64,000 nucleotides of DNA, from the NCBI GenBank assembly GCA_051294375.1, contig CM119266.1, positions 18,648,087 through 18,712,086 of the forward strand, in the 5' to 3' direction. The stretch comes from Paraspadella gotoi (Eukaryota; Chaetognatha). Each line of letters begins with the position of its first letter. Position 1 is the first letter of the stretch. Positions 33,633 through 46,500 of the stretch are shown here, one piece after another. The translations under genes and the position numbers were made by a program. Below the pieces are notes generated by a model. That model saw nothing but the letters and a program-made list of their open reading frames with translations, made no database searches and was not told where the DNA came from.

Positions 33633-36600
33633 CTCTCCTCAGTTTAACTATTATTTTATTGTTATTGACTTGTTACCCGTGACCTCGTCGCATGTTATTT
33701 GACCTTTTTACGAGACTTAGCATCTGACCATTTTGTTATTAATTTTTACATTGTTGCGAGAAAATCAAATCATTCTCGGTTCTAACTCTTTCTTGATCCG
33801 AATGGCGGAATTAATACCAAGCATTTTCTCTTGACAGTGGGAGATAGTCGGTGCCTCTATACACTTCAGTACAAAGCAAAGATTCAATTAGAGACTGGGC
33901 GATTGCACGGACAGGGTAAGAGAATACTAGTTAGCAATCTCATATTTAATTCGTACTTACAGAGAGGCACGGCAATTTCTTTTCCTTTCAGTCACTTCAA
34001 GAGCCTACTTTTAAAAAAAAATTATAGATATAAAGTTTATTAAAATCTGAAGTAATCCATGGAATTTTTTAAAAAGAAGGAAGAGGCGAGTCAAGAAATA
34101 ATTTTGTGATGAAACAAATTACTCGTATGGTGGACTAAAATCCAACAACCGTTCATAATTGGCCAATGCTGCAGGAGGCAAGTCATTCGCCTCCCAACCC
34201 AAAGGGGTTCTAGCCCTGTGGTCGCCTAGCAGTTAAGAGGGATGAGGCGATTAACCCGCCTGTAACACGGTGTTACATCCTGCTTTTATTGAACGGTTCT
34301 GTCATTATTCATAACATAACTGTCGCTTCATTGGTGAGCTCAACTTCTGAACACAACCAAACAACGCACTTTCAAGCGAGCACATGCCTCAACCTGGCGA
34401 CGTACTTTCCACCACAATTCACTGAAGAGAAGCAACAGACTTCTCCCTAGGAGGGGGGATGTATGGTGGACTAAAATCCACCAACCATTCATCAGTGGCC
34501 ATTGGTGATGGAGGCAAGTCATTTGCCTCCCAACCCAAAGGTCCGTTGTTCTAGCCGGTGGTCGCCTAACAGTTAAGAGGGACGGGGCGCTTTTCCCGCC
34601 TGTAACAAGGTGTTACAGCCTGATCCGAAGTCAGGTACTGCTTATATTGAACGGTTCTCTCATTAATTCTTAACAATTATTACTAACTCTTCACTAGCTT
34701 TTTTAGGTGGTTTTGAAAAATGAAATAAAATTTGATTTGCGCAGGATATAATAAATTAGTATTAAGCAATTAGTAGTGGGTTTTACAAGTTTTTTTTTGC
34801 CAAGTTTGAGAGATAAAGATTAAAGAAGGAAAATTAGGCGGTGAAATCTGGAACTTTTGGGTCAAAAAATAACATCAGAATTCAGAAGATTGAATAATGT
34901 GCATATGTGATTATGTTGAAATTATTATTTCATATATTTTAATTTATTACGTCGTGAGTTAGAATCAAATTATTTTTATAACTCCTTTGTGTAGGAGGCT
35001 AACAAAGACAAGCTAAAAAGACTGTTTTGTATTTTATTTCAGAATGTAAAAATCTGATCAATATTTTATTGAGGGTTTGGGAGCTTTTCCCGTCAGTTGC
35101 CTCGCTTTTAAAACGTCGGTTCAACCGGCCCGTCTCTCTAAAGCGAGGACCATTCCGATCAGGGTTAAAACCCGGGACCATTGGGTTCAGAATTTAAGTG
35201 ATAAATCCTTAACCATGCTATTACAGCGCTGATGATAGGACCATTATATCCATTGGATAGTGTATTACGTCATTACAAAAGGATAAATTTATATTAGTTA
35301 TACAAGTTTAAAAAAGAGACGGACAAGCATTTTTCCATTAATTAAATGACAGAAAAGGAAATGCTGTTCAGTGTTAACGAACGTCAGTATAGACTAGCTA
35401 TTTTCTTGCTAAAATTCGAGAAATTCAGAAAATATTTATCCTCATTTATGCAGTTATGGGATGTCGTTTGTGGTGGAAAACTTAAAACCTCTAACTGCTT
35501 ATATGTTCCGGCTTCGCGCTTTCGACCATGAACAGAATATTCATAGTTTGTGGTCAGAAACTTTGTTGGTCGAGACAAAGAGGTCACCATATTCTGTACT
35601 GGACGTACTCCAAAAGATTGCCTTGGATGACCTTAACGTGTGTGGTAATGTTGTGTATTACGTAAATTAACCTTTTTGATAATCGAGACGCCTATTCATT
35701 TCTTTATACATCGAAATGACTTCCATTAACATCTCCTCTGAACCTTCTCTTATTCTGGTGGCCATTGCGTAGCTAAAATAACATCAAAGGCCCGGTTTGC
35801 GTGTTTGGGATCATTGAAGAGGCTGGTTCAAGTCACATTTACTTAAAATTTTTACTTATATTTACTCATAATTATTATATTTATTAAAAATCGGATTGAT
35901 AAATTGAAATGAAAGATGGATATAAATTTTTGATGGGAATCGTAGAAGTTTAAATTAGAAAACCAACAGACACATTTATATTTATTTTTAAAGTTACTCT
36001 CTCTACTTGATTGATTGATTGATTGTTAATTTGGTTAAATGATTGATTAATAATTTTTTAATTGATTAATTGAGAAACCTGTTATGATTTATAATGTTAT
36101 GATCTAGTTATGATTTGTTATGTTTCTCATAATTATAGGGGTTGATTGAAATCATGGATACGGGAGAAGTAAATCCTAATGCGCGAGGATCCAGTAGGAA
36201 TGTCCCCGCTAATGCGTGCTGCGCTCAAGACAAGATCAAGTAAAGACTAAAAATGAGCGAGATAATTATACCACTTCAATGATAGGGAAGACAGGTACTC
36301 TGGAGTTAATAAACTAGACTGTGAGAGAGTCTTAAAAGAAAGCCTGTAGATTCCTGCTTTTTATTACATCTTTTGAGAGGGATTGAGGCTTTAACCCACC
36401 ATATGAAGTCTATTAACATAGGCAAGATAGCTTATTTATTCAATGAATGGATATTGGATAATTAATTTATTCATTTTACCAATTTCAGTTCAATTTTGCG
36501 GAGTAGAATATAGTATTCCTGGATCTAATTTTTTATTTTATTTATTTATTCATTATATTATTCCTTACAACAAATTGTTGAAACAATATGCCATATGCAC

Positions 36601-39600
36601 TCAAAAAGATAATGCATAAATTTTTTTTTTCTAATTCAAAATGTTATATATATTGATTGTATTTATTTCATAAGTAATAAAGAGAGTTATAGAGAAGGAA
36701 TCTGCTGTTAGCAAATGCGGCTAAAAAGACATTATCCCGTCTTCTAATGAATAATAATAAACTTGTTTCCTAGAATTATGCAGGCGTTAATGAGACGAGG
36801 TGCTGACCCAAACTTTCAGTCTCGGGAACAAGAAAGAACTGCAATGATGGTTGCCTGTTATTCTGGACAATTAAAGGCCTTAAAGTGTTTGCGTCTTTTC
36901 GAGGCTTCTTATGAATTGTTAGAAACTCGGTTTCTTTTTTTTACTCAAGAACCTATTATTTGATATTAACCTTTCTTGGGCTAAAGCTACGACTCCTCCC
37001 ACCTTTACGCTATTCATTGGGCAGTAGATAGTGGAAATACGGAATTAATGGAGTACATGCTTGGTGATGGGGCCAATCCAGAGGCATTGGACAACCAGGG
37101 ATGGTCTCCATTCACAGGTTGCTGTTGAGCGTTATGCACTCTTTTTAGTCGGATCTGCTTATCAGCAGATCCCGACTCTATAATTCACTTTGTCGGTCCG
37201 TCGGTCCGCCCCCTCAATCTTGTCGGCATTCACTTATATCATGTCAGAACATCGAATTATGATAAATTATGCCAAAAAAAAAATGATGTCCGTCCGTCCG
37301 TCTGTCTGTATGTTCGTCCCACCTTAGCAAAAACACCAATTACTCGTGATTGGATGGATGGATTTGAATGAAATTTTGTGTGTGGGTAGGGAAGTGTGTG
37401 ATTAAGCTGGATATCAAGTTTTGATGGAATCGTCCGAGTGAAAATTAGTTTAAATGGAAAAAAAAATCACTATTTGAACACCAATTACTCATGAGTGGAT
37501 GGGGCTATTGACTTGAAATTTTGTATGTGGGTAGAAAACTGTGTGATTAAGCTGTAATCAAGTTTCAATGGAATCATTTGAGTGGAAATGAGTTTAAATG
37601 GAACAAAACAAAAAACATGTTTCACTAATTGATTATGCTTTTTTCTTTTTATATTAAATGTAAATGCATTAATCAGTTAATTAATAAATAAGTCTATTAA
37701 TTAATAAATAATTAATTAATCAGTCAATTAATTAATAAAAGAAACATTTTGGATCAAAATAAATAATTAATTGCTTAATTAATTAAATAATTAACTTGAA
37801 TTAATTAATTATAAATTAATTATTAATTAATAAATTACCGATAATGATCGTGGGCAGATCCGACATTGTTTGCTCAAACCTGTTTTTTCAGTATTTAAAA
37901 GAACTTTGTCGGAATAATCGGAGCATTTATACTTTAGAAGAAATGTAGTAGTAGTTACTAGTTAAGGCACTGATAAGTATTTATCATCATATACAAAAAA
38001 TATATTAGAATGCGAATAAAAACAAAAATTGCAATATATTTATATAAAAATTTTTTTGAAATTTTAAAGATTTTTATTTACAATGGAAATGTTTATTTTA
38101 AAGATTACAAACAAGTAATTTTATTTTGAAAAATAGTCATGTTTTTTCTTTGATGAAAGAGAGACAGACATAGAGAGAGGGAAAGAGAGAGATAGAGAGA
38201 GAAAGAAAGGTTCTTGCTGGCGGCATTTATAAACTAACAAGTCTGAACATTGAACAGTGAACAGTGAACAAACCATGTCGGATCGACTAAGGGTAATTTA
38301 GGCGGTAATTATCAGATGCAGAGGCAGATGCAGAGGCCTGCTTTGTCATTATCTTGTAAGAGTGATGAAGGCCTTAAACCACCAAAGCCTGTCCAAAGTC
38401 AGGGTCAAAATAGCTTATTTATTAAATGAAAGGATAATTTTTATATCGGTTGTACCAATTTAATAATAATAATAATAATAATAATCATGTTTAAAAATGT
38501 TTAAAAAAATTTTAATTCATTTTAAGATTTCAATAAAGGAAATAAGTTTTGTGGTGGTTACGGTTGGTATGTAAGTTTGTAGTAGACATTGTGTATTAAA
38601 AAATTATCTGCCTTATATCGGTTTCTAAAAACTCCTGATTTTTCTTGAAACCGCAGAGATATTCATAATTAAAATGGAATCAATGGCTTTAATTTTTTGT
38701 GAAAAGGATTTAAAAAGCTGGATATTTTAATTGGACAGGTGTGCGCTCGTAGGCGTTCGGACAGAAGGAATAGCCGAAGTTCTCATTCGTTATGGAGCAA
38801 AGATAGACCGTGTGGACAAAGACCTGAAAGACACCTTTAATGCTAGCCACAATTTCTAACAAGGGCCTTATCGCTCAGGTATTTTAAAGTGCGACATTGC
38901 TGATTTTTGACTTATCTTTGTAACAAGTTTGACCTACGATCATTACGGTAATTATTTAATTAAACAATTAATAAATGATAATAATTATCTTCATATCCTT
39001 CAAACTTGTTGGTTTTTAGTCTTTTTGTCAGTTAAATGACCACGATAAAAGCAACGACGACCTGATGGCGATGACGACTATAACACTGACTATGATTGAT
39101 TATATTAATTAATGTAGTTTGCATTTACATTCAATTTAAAAAAGAAAAATAGCATATTTAAATAGTAAAACAGGTTTTTTTTGTTTTTTTCTATTTAAAC
39201 TTATTTCTACTACGGACGATTCCATCAAAAATTCTCAATCACACACTTTCCTACAAAATTTGAAGTCAATCACCTGATAAACTCATGAGTAATTGGCGCT
39301 CAAAGCGAGACAGACGGACTCCCTAAAGTACCTGGCTTCCCTAACAATGAAGTGGTATAATATTTAAAAGAATGTTTCAAATGCATGAAAAGACCATTCC
39401 CTTTAAGTATTAGATCGGGGAATACTATATTGAACTCCGTCCAGCATAAAAATACAAGGAGCTGAATTTTAATGGAATTGGTACAACCAATATATGAATT
39501 ATCTATTTATTTAATTAGTAAGCTATCTTGCCCCTGACATTGGACAGGCTTTGCTGGTTTAAGGCCTCCATCACTCTTAAAAGATAATGAACATAGCAGG

Positions 39601-40485
39601 TCCCTGCAAGCTTTCAATCAAGACTCTCACAGTCTCGTTTATTAACTCTCTAAGTCCAAAACAATGAAAGGAAAGGCTCATCGGGCGTGAAAGGAGGAGG
39701 AGGAGGATCGAAGGACGAGGTCTCCTCTGAAAAAAGGAGCCAGGCAGATATTTTTAAACTAATTTCTTTCTTATTTATTTATTTACTATGAACAAAACTG
39801 GTTTGAAAAAAATAAAGTAAGATTTAAAAATTTTATTATGAGTACAAAATTATTTCTAAAAGATTTATTTATATACTAATCTAACAAATTAAACACGGTA
39901 TTAAAATCAGACATCACGTTCATTTGATTTTAAAATAAATTATTTTTCATGCTTAGAGGCTCTTAACTTATCTTTTTTTTAAGACGCTCATTAATAGAGG
40001 AGCGGATGTGATGGTACCCAACAAAGAGGGACGTTCAGTCTACGACTTGGCGCGCGCCCTGGAACGACGTGGAATCGTCATGCTGTTGGAAGAATACCGC
40101 AAAGCCAACGAAAAAGAGTTGTCCGAACTTCAAGTATATACTACATGTATATGTTTATGTATATATATATATGTAAATATATATGTACATATTAATGCAA
40201 GTTGAAAAAATTGTACAAGCTAAAAAATTATGTAAGTTGAAAAAATTATACAAGTGAAACAGTTTAAAATAATACATTAAACAAAGTAAACTAAAAAGAA
40301 TAAACAAAACATTTAAATATTTTTTTCAATAAAATATTTTGAAATTCTAAGTTGAGTTTGAAATTAAAGACGAAGTCTTTTAAAAACAACGATTAAAAAA
40401 GATTTTAAACAGACATGTTTCGGCTTTAATGCAAGCCTTCATCAGCGCTTTCACAATTTCAGTTTTTGGATTTTCAATAACATTT

Positions 40486-40561
<76 letters not shown>

Positions 40562-43500
40562 AAGAGAGAGAGAGAGAGAGGGGGGGGAAGGTAAGTTGCT
40601 AATCTAATCTCGCCAAGTTTTGTTACGGGAGTTAGAGACTCCTCCTGCAGCCGTCTTTTTGGGGGACGCCCGATCCGAGGAGATCGGACAGGGTTGCTGC
40701 AGGAGAGGCTGAGGCATGGGCATCCATTGCGTATCGGGAGGTCTCCGCCGGACCCGTTGAGTGGGAACAGGAGAGTCATCGTGCGCTGTGGTGGAGAAGG
40801 GCACTAAGGCATAAGCGAATCATAGCTTGGAGGGAGATCGAATTGTCATCTATCACGTTCAAAGACGGCTCGAGGGCTTTGATGTAAATCGCCTCTCTAT
40901 ACTCTTGAGAAGCGTTCGGGTCATGGGACAGCATATGACAGTCAGTTTCTCTCTGAAACAGATGGCCAGTATTTGCGGAGGTCACGGTAGGGCTTTTTGT
41001 GCTGCTGGAACCGATCTGACAGACTTCCCTGTCTCACCCACGTATGCTGCTGTAGCTAGGGTTGTTTGCCCGCCCGGCACAGGCCCGCCAATAGACGGCT
41101 CCTGATGTTTTTCGGTCTGGGGATTTTATCTCTCTTGGGTGGTAGGGGAGGGGGAGGTAACCCACGTTCCTAGGACGCCTCTGCTTAGTTTCCAGTTGCG
41201 CTGTGGTGGGCGTGTAGGCTGTTCGGACAGCAAGGTCCTGCCCTTCCTTCTGTGGTAGGGCGGTTGAAATTAACAAAATTTAAAAAATCTAAACTAGGTC
41301 ACTAGTATTTTGGTGTAATACGGTCTGCAGATTTAAATGTGATATTGAATATGTTTCCTACATAACATCTTCTTTGTCGAATTTTTTGATTTTTTAAGAC
41401 AATCAAAATGCACGCGATTTTATATTTTTACAAAAATTAATAATAAATGAGTTTTTTTAAATAAAATAACAATTTTTAAAGTAAAATTTATTTTTGAAAC
41501 AACCCAGGATATAAAGGAAACTGGTTCTATTTAATAAACACCAAATAACAAATAATGAAATCAACAGCATTTCAAGAATCAGCTTTATTGTCAAGGTTTG
41601 GGACAGAGCTTTAACGTGCATGGCAACGAGCAAAAACATAACGCATCGCGTCTCTCTTTCTCCGAAAACTTTGAAATGACGCAACAGTAACCTCTTTAAC
41701 TAACCTTTCCACACTTTGGGATGTGGCAGGGTATGTGACCTATTTCAAAGGTTTGTTTAAAAAACATATGAAGTTCTGTTTTGAAAAACATCTGCGGTAA
41801 GGATTGGTCAGAAAAAGCTTTTCCAATCGATCATTTCTGGAGATTTTTTGCAGACCAAATTTAGGCGAGGAACGGGCGAAAACTCTCGTAAATAACTTTT
41901 GTCCCCAACTCACTATTTCCGCGTATCTCACAAATTTTCTTCACCGCAAACTCTCTCTCGGCGCATCCGAACTAGACAAGAAGAGTGAGTAAAACTATTT
42001 CTGGATGAGGGTGCCAAGCTGCCGTCATAATTCGTTTTTTCAACAACAGCTTCGTATCTCATTAGGCAATTTCACGAAACAAAATTTCATTTTCTTTAAA
42101 AACGTGATGGGGACCCATTCAAAAGAGATGGGTTACATTTGATTGAGACCACATTGGGTAGTACAAGAGGATAATGTTGGGTTACAATCATTTCTAGATC
42201 CTTTTTAAACTTGGCTTTGAAAAACTTGATTTTTACTGACAAAGAGGCGAAGAAACGGTTTGTGCTGTTGTCAGCCACCGTGAGTGACTGATGGGTCCCA
42301 GGCTTGAGACTTAAGCAGATTGTTCGTCGACGGTTTTCCCATTATCATCCTCACCATGCGATAACATAGTGTGGTCGTAGCTGAAGATCATTGACGACAG
42401 CGTCGGAAGTATGAGGAAATTAAGAGCGTTGGGAATTGAAGATTCGTTGAAGTCGGGGTTGAACTTCCAGTCTTCCAAACGAACCTTTCCAATTGCTTTA
42501 CCAGGATCACCTGAAAATTTAAAAATATTGTAGCAATAATTCAAAAAGTTCACAGCATTCCTAACAAAAATAACTTTTCACGCTATTAGTCCCTAAGGTT
42601 GGCGTTTGAATCAATTTCACAAGGAGAGAGAGAGAGAGAGAGTGGAAAGAAATACATGTATAAGTTTGGATCATGAGAAGTGGGTATAAAAAATTTTAGT
42701 ATCAAATGACAGATAATATTTTTTATAACTCCATATGCATTATTTTAGAGATGGTTGGAATATTTCGTTCCTCATTGAATAATGATGCGAAGGGGCAATT
42801 CGTTCGTGAGATGAAATTTTGTGTGCGGGAAGGAAACTGTATGGAATAAATGGAATAAATGTATAAATGGAAAATGATGATCCTAAATGAAAAATAACAA
42901 TAAAAAATAAATACTTATTAAAAATAAAATTAAAAAAAAAAAAGAATCGTTATAATTATTCATCTGATTAGCTGTTAACCGCTAAATTATCGTGGGCAGA
43001 TCCGACATTGTTTGCTCAAACTTGTTTTTGTCGCGCAGAACTGTTTTTTCAGTAACTTTTTAAATTATTGACAAACTGAAGCATTTAAATATTTGAAAAT
43101 ACAAAAGAAATTGATATTTTTTATTTTCCCAAAACGGTAATTACCATCAAATTATTCGGACATTATTACAGTAAAAAATGCTATAATGGAGAGTCACTAA
43201 AAGAAAACAGTGGTAAGGCGGCAGTATAGCATACACTAGGCAACAGATGATTGTTCTGCAACAGATGATTCTTCTGCGACAAAAAACTTTCAAGACCTTT
43301 GTTATCTTACGTTTTTCTGCGAGGAGCGATGCTTTTTTCTTTGCTTTGGCTAAATCTTCTTGCATTTCGTCTTGATTCTTAACTGATAAAGTTAAAGTTA
43401 CAAGATTACTTGTTTTACCATATCTTTAAGGAAAATTGTTTTTATATAGTTATAATTTTAATAAATTAATAAATTTTAACTTATTACAATATATCTTAAG

Positions 43501-46500
43501 ATTTTGACAGTTATATTTCAATATCATTTACTTTTAGAATATTTATGAATATTGTAAGGAGTGAAGGATATCGAGGAATTATGCATATTTAAGCGTATGT
43601 TAAAAGTAAAAATCCTAAATTTAATTTTATTTAAAATTCTAATAGTGAGGAAGACATTGTTATAAACTTTCTTTTCGTTGTGTGATATAATTAGATACAT
43701 TGTGCAACGTACAACAAAGATAAATATTTTTAAAAACTTAATAATTATTATATATATATAAATATTATTAAGTGTTAACAATTAGCTAATAATAAATAAA
43801 TATGAAAATGAAGGAAAAAAATGAAATTTGAAAAAGATACTGTTGGTGAGGGATAGATAAGTAAGTGATTTTTGAGCTCTATCTAAATTCTTAAACTTTC
43901 ACTTTATCACTCACTCAATGTGTCCTTACCTTCAGCCTGTCCTCACCTCTGACCACTATTCTTTACTCAACTCTATGTCGGAAATCTTTTTGCCCTCCCT
44001 CCCTCTCTCTTTCTCTCTCTCTCCCTCTCTCTCTCTATCTTCTTGCATATGATTTGCTTATAATTTTCAAAACCAAATTTAACGATAATGTAAGCCGAAA
44101 CATGTCCGTTTTTCTTTTTAAAAATAAAAATCGTTGTTGAAACTCATTATTCAAACCTTTTCTCTAATAGTGAGGAAAGAACAAAATAGCACTCATGAAT
44201 ATTGATATATAAAAAAATTTTATTAAGAATTTTAAAATTAACGCTGTAGGCTATAAATGTCAAAATTTTAAAATGGTTTTTGTAATATTTTTTGCACATT
44301 TGGATTTGTATAGTATTTCCCGATTTAATGCCTAAAGGAGTGGTCTTTTTTTATAATTAAAACATTCTTTGAAACATTATACCAATTCATTGATAGGTAA
44401 GCCAGGTACTCTGAGAGTGAGTAAACCAGACTGTGAGAGAAACTTGATTGAAAGCTTGCAGGGACCTGCTATTTCATTATCTTGTAAGAGTAATGGAGGC
44501 CTTAAACCACCAAAGCCTGTCCAAAGTCAGGGACTTGATAGCTTATTTATTAAATGAATGGATAATTTTTATATTGATTGTACCAATTTCATAAAATTAT
44601 TATTCTTTATGAATTAAGGTACAATGATGGTACGTTGTTCATAATTGACTTTTATAATTTTTATACATTACATATGTATACAACACATCGTTAATAAACT
44701 TTCTGTTTGATGCTTCAAATTAGATATACATGATTCTTGTTAGGAAGTCATTTATTGAAAATTAAAATATCTAAAAAGTTTAACATAAAGGGTGTGGAAT
44801 TGACAATTTGTTTTGGGATTAATAAAGGATATTGAAGAGACCGTAATTATTATGCGTTTGTGACAAAACCGTTCAATATAAGCAGTCCCTGATCTTTGGA
44901 TCAGGCTGTAACACCGTGTTACAGGCTGGTAAAGCGCCCCGTCCCTCTTGACTGCGAGGCGACTACCGGGCTAAAACCCTGGACCTTTGGTTGGGAGGCA
45001 AATGACTTGCCTCCTGCACCAATGGCCGTTGCTGAACGTTTGCTGGATTTTAGGCCACCATAATATGATTGTTTGCTGTGCCAAAGAATAAGACGACAAG
45101 GTAGAATCATATCTTGTTAGAGGGATACATAGTTACATATTAGGGAAAGTAATTTCTCTCGAACTTGTTATTCATTGTCTAAAAATCATCCTAACTGCGT
45201 TTCTTCGTAAGGTTACCAATTAATTCATAATCGGAATGTAATCACCTGCTTCCTCTGAAGATTCCTCCTCCTCAAATTCGTACCATTGAATTTCTATGCT
45301 AAAATGAGTGACTTTAATAACTTGCAGCCTTGGACACAGGATATCGCCCACCACCGATTCTTGCTGATAAAATTCTTTCATATAATTTTGGGTAAAGATT
45401 TGACAAGTTTCATAAGATACAGGACTCTGACCAAATAGTTTTTATATAATAATTTAATAATTAATAATTTTTTAATTAAAAATCAGGTTGGAAGTTAAGG
45501 TTAAGGATAAGGTCATTGATGAGGCTAGTGATTAAGGTTAGGGATTAGGTTAATGATTATGTTATGGTTATGGATTAAGGTGAGGCATTAGTAATTAAGG
45601 TTAAAATTTAGCCATAAGGGTTTAGGGTCAAATTTCAAAATTAAATTAGGGTTTGAAATAAGTCTTGAGGTTTAAATTTAAAAATGTTTGGGTAAAATAT
45701 TAACGTTAAAATTAAATTCTGGGATAAAGCTACAGATATAAAGCGCCTGCACTAAAGCCAAAAATTCAGCCTACAAAAAAGTTTATAAAGAGATAACCAA
45801 TACCAGATTTTCATAAAATCAAGATTAGATCATTAATGCTTCAGTACCAAAAATGACTTTACAAGAAAAATGTCATTGTAACAATCCTGCCTCTTATGCT
45901 TACTGTAATATACAATAAGGCGCAGATCAAAATTTTAATAGTTGATCATGAATAGTCTTGTTCTAAAGAACAATATATATTTTTTTTATTAATTTCTTAA
46001 TTTTCGTAGTAGCCCATTTTTATACCATTAAAGATTAAATTTTTTTTCAGTTTTGAGAGCAGAATCGAATTGCTCAAAAAAAGTTAGTATAAGAATATGA
46101 AATTGGTACAACCAATATAACAATTACCCATTCATTTAATAAATTAGCTATCTTGCACCTGACTATGGACACTGGATAGGCTTTGGTGGTTTAAGGCCTC
46201 CATCACCCTTACAAGATAATGACATAAAAGGTCCCTAAAAGCTTTCAATCAAGACTCTTACAGTATCTTACACTCCCATTCTTAAAGAATTTGAGTTCAA
46301 CAGTAAGACAAAGGAACATTCAAAATAAACTTTATCTGCACCCACTAAATCTTCACTTGATCCTGCTCTTTAACCAAATAGCAATTATTTTTTTAAATTT
46401 TTAGTATCTTAAATCTTTTAAAAATTATTTTTTTGTTATTTTTTAACAAATATTTTTTATTCTATTTCTTATTTTAAGTATTTTTAATCTATATCATATA

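Larger units (their letters stand above)
32800..41262. repeat. Right arm of large inverted duplication
   Basis: Reverse complement of 21870-30386. Similarity stops near 41262 inside the Penelope linker sequence, and unrelated DNA follows. Confidence 0.85.

Noticed and set aside
35346-35531. 61-codon ORF present in both arms (mirror at 27588-27773)
   Set aside because: It is in a different frame from the FN3 exon it overlaps and its presence in both arms follows from the duplication.
41740-41992. Overlapping ORFs on both strands with plausible amino-acid composition
   Set aside because: No splice pairing on either strand, no recognised domain, and neither frame is clearly favoured.
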